Positions 30,441 through 39,799 of a stretch of DNA of 64,000 nt are shown here, in pieces. Both the position numbers and the translations under genes were made by a program. Position 1 is the stretch's first letter, and every line of letters begins with the position of its first letter. Source of the stretch: Oscillospiraceae bacterium. GTDB lineage: Bacteria; Bacillota; Clostridia; Oscillospirales; Ruminococcaceae. Below the pieces are notes generated by a model. The model was not told where the DNA came from. It did no database searches and worked only from the letters and a program-made list of their open reading frames with translations. The stretch spans positions 1-64,000 of the forward strand of contig JAJQBX010000010.1 of assembly GCA_021203065.1 (NCBI GenBank), in the 5' to 3' direction.

Positions 30441-31841
30441 ATGCTTCACAAAAGTTCGCAAAAGGAAGCGGTTTCACACAGATATGAGCCGCCGGAGCAA
30501 AGGGTTCGTCCGGCAAAGCCGTTTTCGAGAACCAAGCAGATTATGCTCGGATTCTTGGTTATTATTTTAATAGGCTCGCTTCTTCTCATGCTCCCCGTCT
30601 CAACAAAACCCGGTCAGTCAACCGACTATTCGGGCGCACTTTTCACCTCGGTTTCCGCTACCTGTGTCACCGGGCTTGTCGTTTATGACACCTATACCCA
30701 CTGGACTATCTTCGGTCAGCTCGTGATTCTTACGATGATCCAGATTGGCGGCTTGGGGCTCATAACCATCACAAGCTTCGCCATGATAATTCTGAGAAGA
30801 AGAATCGGCTTAAACTCCCGTGAACTGATCAGGGAGAGCCTCAACACCCCTCAGCTTCATGGAGGAGTGCGGCTCGTCAGGACAATCATCAGGGGAACTC
30901 TTTTGATAGAGGGTATCGGAGCACTTCTTCTTTCAATAAGATTTGTGCCGGAGCTCGGCTTCGGGAGGGGGATTTACTACGGAATCTTCCACTCAATTTC
31001 TGCATTCTGCAACGCCGGGTTTGATCTGATGGGCTATCAGGGCGAATTCTCGTCGCTGACGGCATACGCTACCGACCCGCTTGTCTCGATAGTCATCATG
31101 CTTCTTATTCTCATCGGAGGCATCGGCTTTCTTGTCTGGGACGACATCCTCGTCAACAAGTACCATTTCATAAAATACCGGCTTCAGACGAAGGTCGTTC
31201 TTGTGATGAGTGCGATTTTAGTCTTCGGCGGCGCGCTTCTCTTCTTCATATTTGAATACAGTAATCTGATGGCAGATATGAATTTTGGCGAGAAGGTCTT
31301 GGCTTCCTTCTTCGCCTCGGTAACCCCGAGAACTGCAGGCTTCAACACCATAAGCCTTTCTGAGATGACCAACGCCAGTAAGCTCCTGACGGTTATATTC
31401 ATGTTCATAGGAGGCTGCCCCGGGTCAACAGCCGGCGGCATCAAGGTCACGACAGTTGCGGTCATCTTCCTCTACATAAAATCCTATCTACTCCACACCG
31501 AGGACTGCGTTGTCTTTAACCGGCGACTTGATAAGGACGCCATCAAGCGTGCAAGCGTCATAATCTTTATAAACCTATCGCTGGCACTCATCATGCTTTT
31601 CGTAATAATGGCGACACAGGACTTCGAGCCCTTGGACGTCATGCTTGAAGTGTTCTCGGCAACCGGCACGGTCGGGCTCTCGGCGGGAATAACCTCTGAA
31701 CTGAACACCGTTTCGAGAACGGGAATAATGATACTCATGTACTTGGGAAGAGTCGGAAGCCTCACGTTTGCGATGTCGTTCACCGAAAGAAGAACCTCCG
31801 GCGTCGTGCGCTATCCGGAAGAAAGAATAATTATCGGGTAA
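30441..31841 (+). CDS. ktrB: potassium uptake protein, TrkH/KtrB family
   Basis: 466 residues from the ATG at 30441, which is 11 bases after GGAAGGAG; the ATG at 30432 is only two bases from it. About ten hydrophobic segments are visible. Selectivity-filter-like loops are present: S-V-S-A-T-C-V-T-G-L, S-I-S-A-F-C-N-A-G-F-D, V-T-P-R-T-A-G-F-N-T and S-A-T-G-T-V-G-L-S-A-G, the four Gly-containing M-P-M repeats. With the KtrA-like regulator 15 bases downstream it forms a sodium-dependent Ktr potassium system in the membrane. A 50-residue basic cytosolic N-terminus precedes the first segment. Confidence 0.93.
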   Translation: MLHKSSQKEAVSHRYEPPEQRVRPAKPFSRTKQIMLGFLVIILIGSLLLMLPVSTKPGQSTDYSGALFTSVSATCVTGLVVYDTYTHWTIFGQLVILTMIQIGGLGLITITSFAMIILRRRIGLNSRELIRESLNTPQLHGGVRLVRTIIRGTLLIEGIGALLLSIRFVPELGFGRGIYYGIFHSISAFCNAGFDLMGYQGEFSSLTAYATDPLVSIVIMLLILIGGIGFLVWDDILVNKYHFIKYRLQTKVVLVMSAILVFGGALLFFIFEYSNLMADMNFGEKVLASFFASVTPRTAGFNTISLSEMTNASKLLTVIFMFIGGCPGSTAGGIKVTTVAVIFLYIKSYLLHTEDCVVFNRRLDKDAIKRASVIIFINLSLALIMLFVIMATQDFEPLDVMLEVFSATGTVGLSAGITSELNTVSRTGIMILMYLGRVGSLTFAMSFTERRTSGVVRYPEERIIIG

Positions 31842-31856
31842 AGGAGAAAAATCACC

Positions 31857-32519
31857 ATGAAATCAATGCTTATAATAGGTCTTGGAGACTTCGGGCACTA
31901 CCTCTGCAGGGAGCTTATGCAGTTCAAAAACGAGATTATGATTATCGACAAGGACGAAACAGCCCTTGAAGACCTCACCGGACTTGTGACGAGCAGTCTT
32001 ATCGGCGACTGCACACGTGAAAGCGTTCTTCGGAGCATCGGAGTCCAGAACTTCGACATCTGCTTTGTTTGCTTGAGCGGCAATTTTCAGGCGAATCTTG
32101 AGATTACGAGCTTACTTAAAGACCTCGGAGCTAAGCATGTCGTCAGTCAGGTAAGAAGCGAATCCCACTCAAAGTTCCTCTTAAGAAACGGTGCTGACGA
32201 GGTCATCCATCCGAACAAGATCTCCGCCAAGCGTGCCGCCGTCAACTACTCAAGCGACCGGGTTCTGGATTACCTCGACCTCGGCGACGGCTATTCCATC
32301 TACGAAATCACCCCGATGAAAGAGTGGATCGGAAAGAGCATCCTCGATTCCGACATCCGTGCCAGATACGACATGTACATAATAGGCATCATCTCCCACG
32401 ACGAGGCTTCAAACTACATGCCCTCGCCTCAGACGGTCATCAAGGCTGACGACCACCTGATGGTCTTGGCACACGAGTCGACGATGGCTAAGGTTATTGC
32501 GAAGAGGGATAAGGACTGA
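31857..32519 (+). CDS. ktrA: potassium uptake regulatory subunit (TrkA/KtrA)
   Basis: 220 residues. RCK_N domain with the Rossmann motif G-L-G-D-F-G-H-Y-L and an acidic I-D-K-D, then R-S-E-S-H, and an RCK_C domain from about 140 with D-D-H-L-M-V-L. It gates the neighbouring KtrB in response to nucleotide binding. AAAGGAGAAAAATCACC precedes the ATG. Its stop overlaps the start of the MATE gene by one base (TGATG), so all three genes are coupled. Confidence 0.93.
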   Translation: MKSMLIIGLGDFGHYLCRELMQFKNEIMIIDKDETALEDLTGLVTSSLIGDCTRESVLRSIGVQNFDICFVCLSGNFQANLEITSLLKDLGAKHVVSQVRSESHSKFLLRNGADEVIHPNKISAKRAAVNYSSDRVLDYLDLGDGYSIYEITPMKEWIGKSILDSDIRARYDMYIIGIISHDEASNYMPSPQTVIKADDHLMVLAHESTMAKVIAKRDKD

Positions 32520-33886
32520 TGCCCCAAGACTCCAAAAAAGTAGAGCTGTTCGAGCGCACGCCGATTCCAAGGGCGGTGCTGACTATGGCGGTGCCGACAG
32601 TGCTGTCGAGCCTCGTTATGGTCTTATATAACCTTGCTGATACATATTTCGTCGGGTACTTGAACGACCCGATTCAGAATGCCGCTGTCACATTGGCGGC
32701 TCCGGTGCTTTTAGCGTTCAACGCCGTCAACAACCTCTTTGGCGTCGGTGCTGGAACTGCTATGAGCCGTGGGCTCGGGCGAAAGGACTTCGACAGCGTC
32801 AGACGTGCAAGCTCTTTTGGGTTCTATGCGGCACTTTTCTGCGCTGCGATGTTCTCGCTACTGTGCACCGTCTTCAAAGCTCCGCTTATGAATATCTTGG
32901 GCGCAGAGTCGACCACCATTGACGCCACCAGCAGCTATCTCTTCTACACGACAACATGCGGAGCAATCCCGGCAATTCTGAATGTCGTCATGGCGAACTT
33001 CGTCAGGGCTGAGGGCTCGACGCTTCACGCCAGCATCGGAACGATGAGCGGTTGTATCCTCAACATGATTTTGGACCCGATTTTCATTCTGCCGTTCGGC
33101 TTGAATATGGGAGCGGCAGGAGCAGGGCTTGCAACGTTCATCTCGAACTGCGTCGCATGCCTCTATTTCTTCGTTCTCTTATTCATAAGGCGAGGAAAAA
33201 CCTATGTCTGCATAAGCCCGAAGATGGCGAAGCCTACAAGGGCTATAGCAAAAGAGGTCTTCACTGTCGGAATTCCTGCCGGAATCCAGAATCTTCTCAA
33301 CGTCACCGGCATGACCGTTTTAAACAACTTCACCGCCGCATTCGGCACAGAGCCGGTCGCCGCAATGGGAATCGCCTACAAAATAAATATGATCCCCATG
33401 TATATAGGCATGGGAATCTCTCAGGGAATTATGCCGCTGGTCGGCTACACATTCGCCAGCAAGAATATCAAGAGAATGAAAGAGTGCATCTATTTCACGG
33501 CGAAAATCACTATTTCTATTCTTCTCGTGATGGCAATATTCTTCTTCGCCGCCGCTCCGTGGCTCATCTCGATGTTTATGAGTAATGAGTCGGTTGTCGA
33601 GTACGGCACAAGATTCCTTCGGGGCATGTGCCTCGGAATCCCGTTTCTGGGCTTCGATTTCTTGGGCGTAGGCGTCTATCAGGCATGCGGCAAGGGACAC
33701 ATAAGCCTCGGCTTTGCTCTTGCCCGAAAGGTTGTCCTCGAGATACCTGCACTCTTCATTCTGAATGCCGTCTATCCCCTCTATGGACTTGCATATGCAC
33801 AGCCGATTACGGAATTTGTGCTGGCGATTGCGGCGGCAATTGTACTTAAAAGACTTATTTCTCAGGCTGAAAAGAGCGTCGCCTGA
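32519..33886 (+). CDS. MATE family multidrug/cation exporter
   Basis: 455 residues with about 12 hydrophobic segments in two halves. Typical motifs are P-T-V-L-S-S-L-V-M-V-L-Y-N-L-A-D-T-Y-F-V-G at the start and G-T-A-M-S-R-G-L-G. It would export cationic compounds with Na+ or H+. Translational coupling to ktrA is unusual for a drug pump and suggests the ion gradient or osmotic state matters, but this is only inference. Confidence 0.9.
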   Translation: MPQDSKKVELFERTPIPRAVLTMAVPTVLSSLVMVLYNLADTYFVGYLNDPIQNAAVTLAAPVLLAFNAVNNLFGVGAGTAMSRGLGRKDFDSVRRASSFGFYAALFCAAMFSLLCTVFKAPLMNILGAESTTIDATSSYLFYTTTCGAIPAILNVVMANFVRAEGSTLHASIGTMSGCILNMILDPIFILPFGLNMGAAGAGLATFISNCVACLYFFVLLFIRRGKTYVCISPKMAKPTRAIAKEVFTVGIPAGIQNLLNVTGMTVLNNFTAAFGTEPVAAMGIAYKINMIPMYIGMGISQGIMPLVGYTFASKNIKRMKECIYFTAKITISILLVMAIFFFAAAPWLISMFMSNESVVEYGTRFLRGMCLGIPFLGFDFLGVGVYQACGKGHISLGFALARKVVLEIPALFILNAVYPLYGLAYAQPITEFVLAIAAAIVLKRLISQAEKSVA

Positions 33887-33999
33887 ATGCGACCTGTCAC
33901 AAAGAAATTCCCCGTCAGAGTATGGCGGGGAATTCTTGCTTCCATGCTGTATTCGGGCACAGAAACTATGACATTTGAAGAATAGGGAATTTATCTTAA

Positions 34000-35631
34000 T
34001 TATTCCACGGGAACGAGGACGGTAACGTTCGTTATCGTGTATGAACCGGAGCTGTTGGTGATGAAGAGAGCAGAACCACCTGCGTTCATTCCTCTTGCAG
34101 CCCATTCGTTATATACTGTGATGCCGTCGTACATAACCGTTGTTCCGTCATCAGAAGTGCAATCAATAACTGTTACGCCATCTTCGTCTCCACTGGCATA
34201 TCCCGCAGTTCCAAGAACTATCCAGTCTCCCGACCACCAAGAGTTTACAAGACCGAACTTATCATATGTCCCGGCATCGGTGTCGAAAACTATATTGGTC
34301 TCTTCGCTTCTTGTGACAACAAGTACTGAGCCCTCAGTTGCGAGTGCCTCGACAAGTGAAGCATCCGAGAGGTCAGTTGTATCCCACTCGGCTGAGTCGA
34401 GGCTTATATCCTCTGAATAAGCAACCGTATACTCAACTCCGTCTATCGTGACGGTTTCTTCCTCCGTGCCTATATACTCCTTGCAGACAGTGCAATGCCC
34501 TGTTGAATCAACTGTGTGCGGAATGCATGCTAAGTATCTGCGACCGCTTCTTGTCAGAACAACTGCATGATAGTCTTCGTTGAGGTAAATTATGCCTCTT
34601 GCTGAACTGCCGGTACTGACTGCGCCTGTAGTGACTTTGAAATAAGCATAAGCAGTGTATTCAATTTCAGATGGCTGTGAGAGCGTTGTTGTATCTTCAT
34701 AAGTGCCATATACCGAGGTTTTATCAGCACTTGAACCGACGAGAATTCCTAAAGCTTCTCCGGAGGGAGTGAGCTTCAGATAGCTGTAGCTACTGTAGGT
34801 GCTGCTAGTAGCATACAAATTTATGCCGCCGTCAGCTATGACGGTTGAATTTCCGATTACATTCATACTTGTTGTCAGGATCGCAGGGCGAGTTCCTCCA
34901 ACCTTACAGGTCAGGCTGGAATTATCAACTGTGAGTAAAGTATTGCTGGTTTTTCTCACAGCATAAAATCCGTATCCCATGGTGCCGTTAATATTAACGA
35001 CTGAATCAGTAATAGTTGCAGAACCGCTGGAAATATATATACCACTTGCGGAGGTATTTGAGGCGGTATAATCAATATCAATATTGGCATCATTGATTTT
35101 AAGGGTGCTCTTGATATACAAGCCATAACGAATGACGTTATCCATCGTAACTGTGCAGTCTGAGATGGTGGCAGTACTGGAACAATCTACATATATACCG
35201 TCGTTAACATTGTTAATCGCAAGTGTTCCACCACTATCACTTGTGATGGTCAAATCACAGATGCCAGTTCCAACATAGATTCCGTAATAGCTGCTATAGG
35301 AGCTTGAGGTCGTGCTAATGGTATTGGTGCCCTCGAGTTTGATGGTCAATCCCATGGAGACATATTTCGTATTGGCATAGATACCGGTATACTTGCTATT
35401 TTGTTGCACAATAGAAATGTCTGCGTTATGCAAGGTGAGTGTGTTGGTGGTTGAGTCAAACTGAGCATAGCTGTCGCTGCCATACTCAATTTTGTAATTT
35501 GTCTTCGTCAGAATATCCGTACCGCCGACATAAAGGTTGGTAATGTTGTTCACTGCCGCAAATGCGTTTGCTGGCAGGATCGACAGAACCATAAGTGCGC
35601 TGAGCATAACGCACAGCAATCTTTTCAACAT
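34000..35631 (-). CDS. secreted beta-helix-like surface protein
   Basis: 543 residues from the ATG at 35631 with GAGGAGGA upstream; the frame extending to 35703 is leader. A Sec signal peptide ends near A-N-A-F-A-A. The long middle region (about 30-350) is Ser/Thr/Asn-rich with repeating I-Y-V, I-T-D-S and I-S-D-C-T-V turns, typical of right-handed beta-helix adhesins. There is no LPXTG, SLH or dockerin. Near residue 400 is H-C-T-V-C-K-E-Y-I, a possible metal-binding knuckle. A leader with hairpins and a terminator precedes the gene. Ligand unknown. Confidence 0.75.
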   Translation of the reverse strand: MLKRLLCVMLSALMVLSILPANAFAAVNNITNLYVGGTDILTKTNYKIEYGSDSYAQFDSTTNTLTLHNADISIVQQNSKYTGIYANTKYVSMGLTIKLEGTNTISTTSSSYSSYYGIYVGTGICDLTITSDSGGTLAINNVNDGIYVDCSSTATISDCTVTMDNVIRYGLYIKSTLKINDANIDIDYTASNTSASGIYISSGSATITDSVVNINGTMGYGFYAVRKTSNTLLTVDNSSLTCKVGGTRPAILTTSMNVIGNSTVIADGGINLYATSSTYSSYSYLKLTPSGEALGILVGSSADKTSVYGTYEDTTTLSQPSEIEYTAYAYFKVTTGAVSTGSSARGIIYLNEDYHAVVLTRSGRRYLACIPHTVDSTGHCTVCKEYIGTEEETVTIDGVEYTVAYSEDISLDSAEWDTTDLSDASLVEALATEGSVLVVTRSEETNIVFDTDAGTYDKFGLVNSWWSGDWIVLGTAGYASGDEDGVTVIDCTSDDGTTVMYDGITVYNEWAARGMNAGGSALFITNSSGSYTITNVTVLVPVE

Positions 35632-35689
35632 AAAAAATCCTCCTCGAAATATCTTTTGGACGCACTGAGAAGGATGAATATTTAAGTAT

Positions 35690-35774
35690 GAAAAATCCTC
35701 CAAAGCACGCGCGGTGTTCGGAGGTTTGAAACTGGGCAGTCGGAACGACTACCCCCCGCCAAGTTTTCACTTGG
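35690..35774 (-). ncRNA. structured leader ending in a terminator, upstream of the secreted protein gene
   Basis: Read on the minus strand: hairpin 1 CCAAGT/ACTTGG (35759-35774), hairpin 2 GGGxAGTCG/CGACTxCCC (35734-35754), and hairpin 3 CCTCC/GGAGG with inner CAC/GTG (35697-35724) followed by ATTTTT. The gene starts 60 bases further on. This is the layout of a riboswitch or attenuator, but I cannot match it to a known class. Confidence 0.5.
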
Positions 35775-35917
35775 TTAGAAATACAGACAATCTGCATCTC
35801 TAAATACGTCTATATGGTAGCATATTTTTGTCTGAATTGCAAGGGAAATTTCACACAAATTTTAGATTTGTTGATATTGCATAAAATTTAGGTTAAGAAT
35901 TTGTACAAGATGTATAA

Positions 35918-35943
35918 GTAGGGGCGGATAATATCCGCCCTAC
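35918..35943. repeat. palindromic repeat GTAGGGGCGGATAATATCC... (complete copy)
   Basis: A near-perfect palindrome, GTAGGGGCGGATA and its complement TATCCGCCCTAC. The same element is found as an array at 41693-41838 and partly at the left edge. It lies just past the aspS stop codon. Confidence 0.75.
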
Positions 35944-35954
35944 AATTATCCTGT

Positions 35955-37724
35955 TTATTTCGTAATCGCTAATCCCAGCTCTTTAAGCTGCTCCTCATCA
36001 ACCTCCGTCGGGCAGTTGCTCATGAGCTCGCTGGCGTTCTGGACCTTCGGGAAGGCTACTACGTCTCGGAGGCTCTCTGCATCGCAGAGGAGCATGGCAA
36101 GGCGGTCGAGTCCCATTCCCAAGCCGCCGTGCGGGGGTGCGCCGTACTTATAAGCGTCGACTAAGAAGCCGAACTTGGCGGCAATCTCCTCATCGGTCAT
36201 GCCCAAGGCTCTGAACATGTGCTCCTGAAGCTCACGGTCGGTGATTCTCATCGAACCGGAGCAGAGCTCAACGCCATTGAGGACGAGGTCATAGCACTTA
36301 GCTCTGACGTTGGCGGGGTCTGTGTCGAGATACCCGAGGCACTCGTCAAGAGGCATCGTGAACGGGTGATGCATGGCGTCCCAGTGCCCGGTTTCGTCGT
36401 TATATTCAAAGAACGGCATTTCAACAATCCAAAGGAGGTTATACTTGTCCTTAGGAATGATGTCAAGCTTCTTGGCACAGATGAGGCGCAATGCTCCCAG
36501 AGTCGGGAGAACGACCTTATCCTTATCGGCGACGATGAGAACGACGTCGCCTTTTTCTGCACCCAGAGTGCTGAGAATTGAGTCAAGCTCGCCGTCCTTG
36601 AGGAATTTCGCAAACGAGCAGTTCGGGGCATCCTCAACCCATCTTATATAGGCAAGACCCTTTGCTCCTATGCCTTTTGCATGCTCAGTCAGCTTGTCTA
36701 TTTCTTTTCTTGTGTATACAGAAGCACCGTTCTTCACAACAATCGCCCTGACTGAGCCGCCCATTTCGAGAGCAGACTTAAAGACAGGGAATTCGCAGTC
36801 TCTGACCGTCTCGGAAAGATCCTGAATCTCGAAGCCAAATCTTGTATCCGGCTTGTCTGAGCCATAGCGGTTCATGGCGTCCTTATAAGAAAGCCTCGGA
36901 AGAGGGGTTTCGATGTCGACGCCCTTTACCTCCTTGAAGAGCCGCTTCATGAAGCCCTCGGTTATCTCGAGGATGTCGTCGACGTCAACAAATGACATCT
37001 CTAAATCTATCTGGGTGAACTCCGGCTGCCTGTCGGCACGGAGGTCTTCGTCACGGAAGCACCTTGCAAGCTGGATGTAGCGATCGAGTCCGGCAATCAT
37101 CAGAAGCTGCTTGTAAATCTGCGGCGACTGCGGGAGGGCATAGAACGAGCCCTTGTGGACTCTTGAGGGGACTAAGTAGTCCCGGGCACCCTCGGGAGTT
37201 GAACGGATCATCATCGGCGTTTCAATCTCGACGAAGCCGTTTTCATAGAAATACTCTCTTGCGATTTTAGCTATCTCGTGGCGGGTGATGAGGTTACGGG
37301 TGAGCTTTTCGCTTCTCAAGTCGAGATAACGATACTTGAGCTTGAGCTCGTCGTTTACTTTATCGGAATTCGAGACCTCAAAAGGCGGTGTCTGAGCCTT
37401 GGAAAGGAGCTTGAGCTCACTGACTCTTATCTCATAAGCACCGGTTTTGATCTCTTTGTTGATGCTCTCCCTCGGCGTGACCGTTCCCTTTGCCATTACG
37501 ACATACTCGTTGCGGAGCGTTTCAGCCTTTTTGAAAACGTCCTCAGGCGTATCGTCCCCGAAAGCGAGCTGAACAAGACCGGTTCTGTCCCGGAGGTCTA
37601 TAAAGATAAGGTTTCCTAAGTTTCTTACTCTCTGAACAAATCCCCCGACTACTACCTCCGCTCCGCCCTCGAGCGGAATTTCAGCACAATAGTGGGTTCT
37701 ACGCATATTTCCCATGGTGTCCAT
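35955..37724 (-). CDS. aspS: aspartate-tRNA ligase
   Basis: 589 residues, full length for bacterial AspRS. An N-terminal OB fold (about 15-110) is followed by the class II core with motif 2 F-R-D-E-D-L-R-A-D-R-Q-P-E-F-T-Q and motif 3 G-L-G-M-G-L-D-R-L, and the bacterial GAD insertion in between. It charges tRNA-Asp in the cytoplasm. GAGGAGATATAGTT precedes the ATG. It follows hisS by 55 bases, a common Firmicutes pair. Confidence 0.97.
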   Translation of the reverse strand: MDTMGNMRRTHYCAEIPLEGGAEVVVGGFVQRVRNLGNLIFIDLRDRTGLVQLAFGDDTPEDVFKKAETLRNEYVVMAKGTVTPRESINKEIKTGAYEIRVSELKLLSKAQTPPFEVSNSDKVNDELKLKYRYLDLRSEKLTRNLITRHEIAKIAREYFYENGFVEIETPMMIRSTPEGARDYLVPSRVHKGSFYALPQSPQIYKQLLMIAGLDRYIQLARCFRDEDLRADRQPEFTQIDLEMSFVDVDDILEITEGFMKRLFKEVKGVDIETPLPRLSYKDAMNRYGSDKPDTRFGFEIQDLSETVRDCEFPVFKSALEMGGSVRAIVVKNGASVYTRKEIDKLTEHAKGIGAKGLAYIRWVEDAPNCSFAKFLKDGELDSILSTLGAEKGDVVLIVADKDKVVLPTLGALRLICAKKLDIIPKDKYNLLWIVEMPFFEYNDETGHWDAMHHPFTMPLDECLGYLDTDPANVRAKCYDLVLNGVELCSGSMRITDRELQEHMFRALGMTDEEIAAKFGFLVDAYKYGAPPHGGLGMGLDRLAMLLCDAESLRDVVAFPKVQNASELMSNCPTEVDEEQLKELGLAITK

Positions 37725-37746
37725 AACTATATCTCCTCTGTAGTTC

Positions 37747-37782
37747 TTAATTACGAATTACGCATTACGAATTACGAATTAT
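37747..37782. repeat. short AATTACGAATTACGCATT repeat, copy 1
   Basis: Tandem 7-9 base units (AATTACGAA, ATTACGCATT) fill the gap between hisS and aspS. Similar sequence occurs at about 49776-49827. Confidence 0.55.
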
Positions 37783-39080
37783 TCACTGATTCCTTCTAAT
37801 TCAAACATATCATCCAAAAGCACCGGCACAAAGCCGTTCTTGAAATCGTCAAGATTCACTGGCGTTTCGTCGCCTGTTCTCATATTCTTGAGCTTTGCCT
37901 GACCTGATTCAATTTCGTTGTCGCCCAAGACGCAACAGAACTTTGCACCTATTTTGTTGGCGTACCTCATCTGGGGCTTCAAGCCTCTACCTACTATATC
38001 AAACTCAGCTGAGTAGCCCTCCGCTCTTAAGTCCTGACAGAGCTTACTTGCCACTGAGTAGGCTTTCTCGCCCATCGGGGCGAAGTAAATGTCGGGAACG
38101 TGGGGGTCTAAGAAATCTACTCCCTCGCCCTCCATCGTCATTATAAGCCGCTCAAGACCCATTCCGAAGCCAAGTGCCGCTGTCGGCTGTCCGCCAAGGG
38201 AGGACACAAGACCGTCATACCGTCCGCCTCCGCAGACAGTTCCCTGAGCTCCGATTCCGTCATAGACAAACTCAAAGACGGTTTTCGTGTAGTAGTCGAG
38301 ACCTCTCACAATCTTCGGGTTGACGGTGTACTCTACTTTGTATTCATCAAGGATAGCTTTCAGCTTTTCGAAGTGCTCACGGCAGTCGTCGCAGAGATAG
38401 TCAAGAATCACAGGTGCGTCCTTTGCAATTTCAGCGCACTTCGGCACCTTGCAGTCAAGAAGCCTCATCGGGTTCTTCCCGAGTCTTTCAAGACAGGTCT
38501 CGCAGAGGTCGTCCTTTCTTGCGGAGAAGTATTCAACCAAAGCTTCCTGATACTTCTTGCGGCACTCGGGGCAGCCGATTGAGTTGATATTGAGCTTGAC
38601 GCTCTCAATTCCGCAGGTCGAAAGAACTTCACGGGCGAGCATAATGACGTCAGCGTCGGCATATGGTGAAGAAGTGCCGAACATCTCGACGCCGAACTGA
38701 TGGAATTCCCTCAGCCTTCCTGCCTGAGGCTTTTCGTGGCGGAAGCAGGGAGTGATATAGTAAACCTTTTGCGGGAAGCCCTCGTTCATCAGCCCGTTTT
38801 CGAGCATTGCTCTTACGACTCCGGCTGTTCCCTCGGGCTTAAGAGTGAATGTGTGCTCGCCCTTTGAGGAGACGGTGTACATCTCCTTTGTGACGACATC
38901 AGAGGTGTCGCCGACTGAGCGGACGAAAAGCCCGGTTTCTTCGAATGCAGGGGTTCTTATTTCCCTGAATCCGAAACGCTCGGCGCAGTCTCTTGCCGCC
39001 TGCTCGACCGTCCGCCATTTGTTTGCCTCTGACGGGATCATATCATTAGTGCCCTTTGGTCTTTGCACAGAAAGTGCCAT
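37779..39080 (-). CDS. hisS: histidine-tRNA ligase
   Basis: 433 residues from the ATG at 39080 with AGGAGG upstream. P-K-G-T-N-D at the N-terminus, T-L-K-P-E-G-T-A-G-V-V-R-A (motif 2), the His-specific R-G-L-D-Y-Y-T-K-T-V-F-E and G-F-G-M-G-L-E-R-L (motif 3) identify HisRS, with the anticodon-binding domain at the C-terminus. A T-box-like terminator/antiterminator lies immediately upstream. Confidence 0.97.
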   Translation of the reverse strand: MALSVQRPKGTNDMIPSEANKWRTVEQAARDCAERFGFREIRTPAFEETGLFVRSVGDTSDVVTKEMYTVSSKGEHTFTLKPEGTAGVVRAMLENGLMNEGFPQKVYYITPCFRHEKPQAGRLREFHQFGVEMFGTSSPYADADVIMLAREVLSTCGIESVKLNINSIGCPECRKKYQEALVEYFSARKDDLCETCLERLGKNPMRLLDCKVPKCAEIAKDAPVILDYLCDDCREHFEKLKAILDEYKVEYTVNPKIVRGLDYYTKTVFEFVYDGIGAQGTVCGGGRYDGLVSSLGGQPTAALGFGMGLERLIMTMEGEGVDFLDPHVPDIYFAPMGEKAYSVASKLCQDLRAEGYSAEFDIVGRGLKPQMRYANKIGAKFCCVLGDNEIESGQAKLKNMRTGDETPVNLDDFKNGFVPVLLDDMFELEGISE

Positions 39081-39109
39081 AATTTTTCCTCCTGAATCTA
39101 CAAGCGGGC

Positions 39110-39190
39110 TCACGCCTGAAACTTGCATTTTAAAAAGACGGCAATGCCCCGAAAGGGACGACTGCCGCCGTAATACCACCCTTTTTCCGA
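39110..39190 (-). promoter_or_regulatory. T-box-like antiterminator/terminator before hisS, no visible stem I
   Basis: On the minus strand AAAGGGTGGTATTACGG matches the T-box sequence (consensus AGGGTGGNACCGCG), and the following CGTCCC belongs to the same module. GGCGGCAGTCGTCCC and GGGGCATTGCCGTC then form a terminator with TTTTT. The module begins right after the mgsA stop codon, leaving no space for the usual specifier stem unless it lies inside mgsA. Confidence 0.65.
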
Positions 39191-39197
39191 GCTCTTA

Positions 39198-39587
39198 TCA
39201 GGGAATTCTGTAGTCAAGGTCTCCCCTATCGAGAGCCATGATTAAAGCGTCGGCTGTGGCAATATTCGTTGCCACCGGTATATTATATACATCGCAAAGC
39301 CTGAGAATGTCTCTTTCATCCGGCTCGCTGACTTTCCGGTTGATGGGGTCCCTGAAGAATAAGAGCAAATCGATCTCATTGCAGGAGATCTTTGCGCTTA
39401 TCTGCTGACAACCGCCCTGAGAACCGGCGAGGTATTTTTCGATCTTGAGTCCTGTTGCTTCGGCGACCTGTTTTCCGGTAGTGCCCGTAGCACAGAGGTT
39501 GTGTTTTCCCAAAATTCCGCTGTAGGCGGTGCAAAACTGAATCATGAGTTCCTTTTTGGCGTCGTGAGCTATGAGAGCGATATTCAT
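39198..39587 (-). CDS. mgsA: methylglyoxal synthase
   Basis: 129 residues. A-L-I-A-H-D-A-K-K (His/Asp), A-T-G-T-T-G near 35, S-Q-G-G-C-Q-Q-I and F-F-R-D-P match MgsA, including the catalytic Asp. It converts dihydroxyacetone phosphate to methylglyoxal plus phosphate, a bypass of lower glycolysis under phosphate limitation. GGGGGTAGCCT precedes the ATG. It is on the same strand as hisS and aspS, with a terminator module between. Confidence 0.95.
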   Translation of the reverse strand: MNIALIAHDAKKELMIQFCTAYSGILGKHNLCATGTTGKQVAEATGLKIEKYLAGSQGGCQQISAKISCNEIDLLLFFRDPINRKVSEPDERDILRLCDVYNIPVATNIATADALIMALDRGDLDYRIP

Positions 39588-39799
39588 AGGCTACCCCCTT
39601 AAAAATATTGCGGCAAAATCCGCTTCTTATAGCATACCACAACATTACCAAAAAGTCAATCGTTTTTGACGTGAAATTTTGGTTAAATATTATACCGCTT
39701 TTCGGGGTTAAAGTCAAAATTGAAATGTTATGCGGCTTTCAAAGCTCATTTTTCCACCAAAGAAAGGTAAATTCCTGCCGTTATTACAGCTTAATCCGC
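39588..39799. other. intergenic region between mgsA and the Thr-rich lipoprotein gene
   Basis: About 210 bases, AT-rich. On the minus strand TTGACTTTTTGGTAATGTTGTGGTATGC near 39640-39660 may hold the mgsA promoter (TTGACT with TATGCT). Nothing else is evident. Confidence 0.4.
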
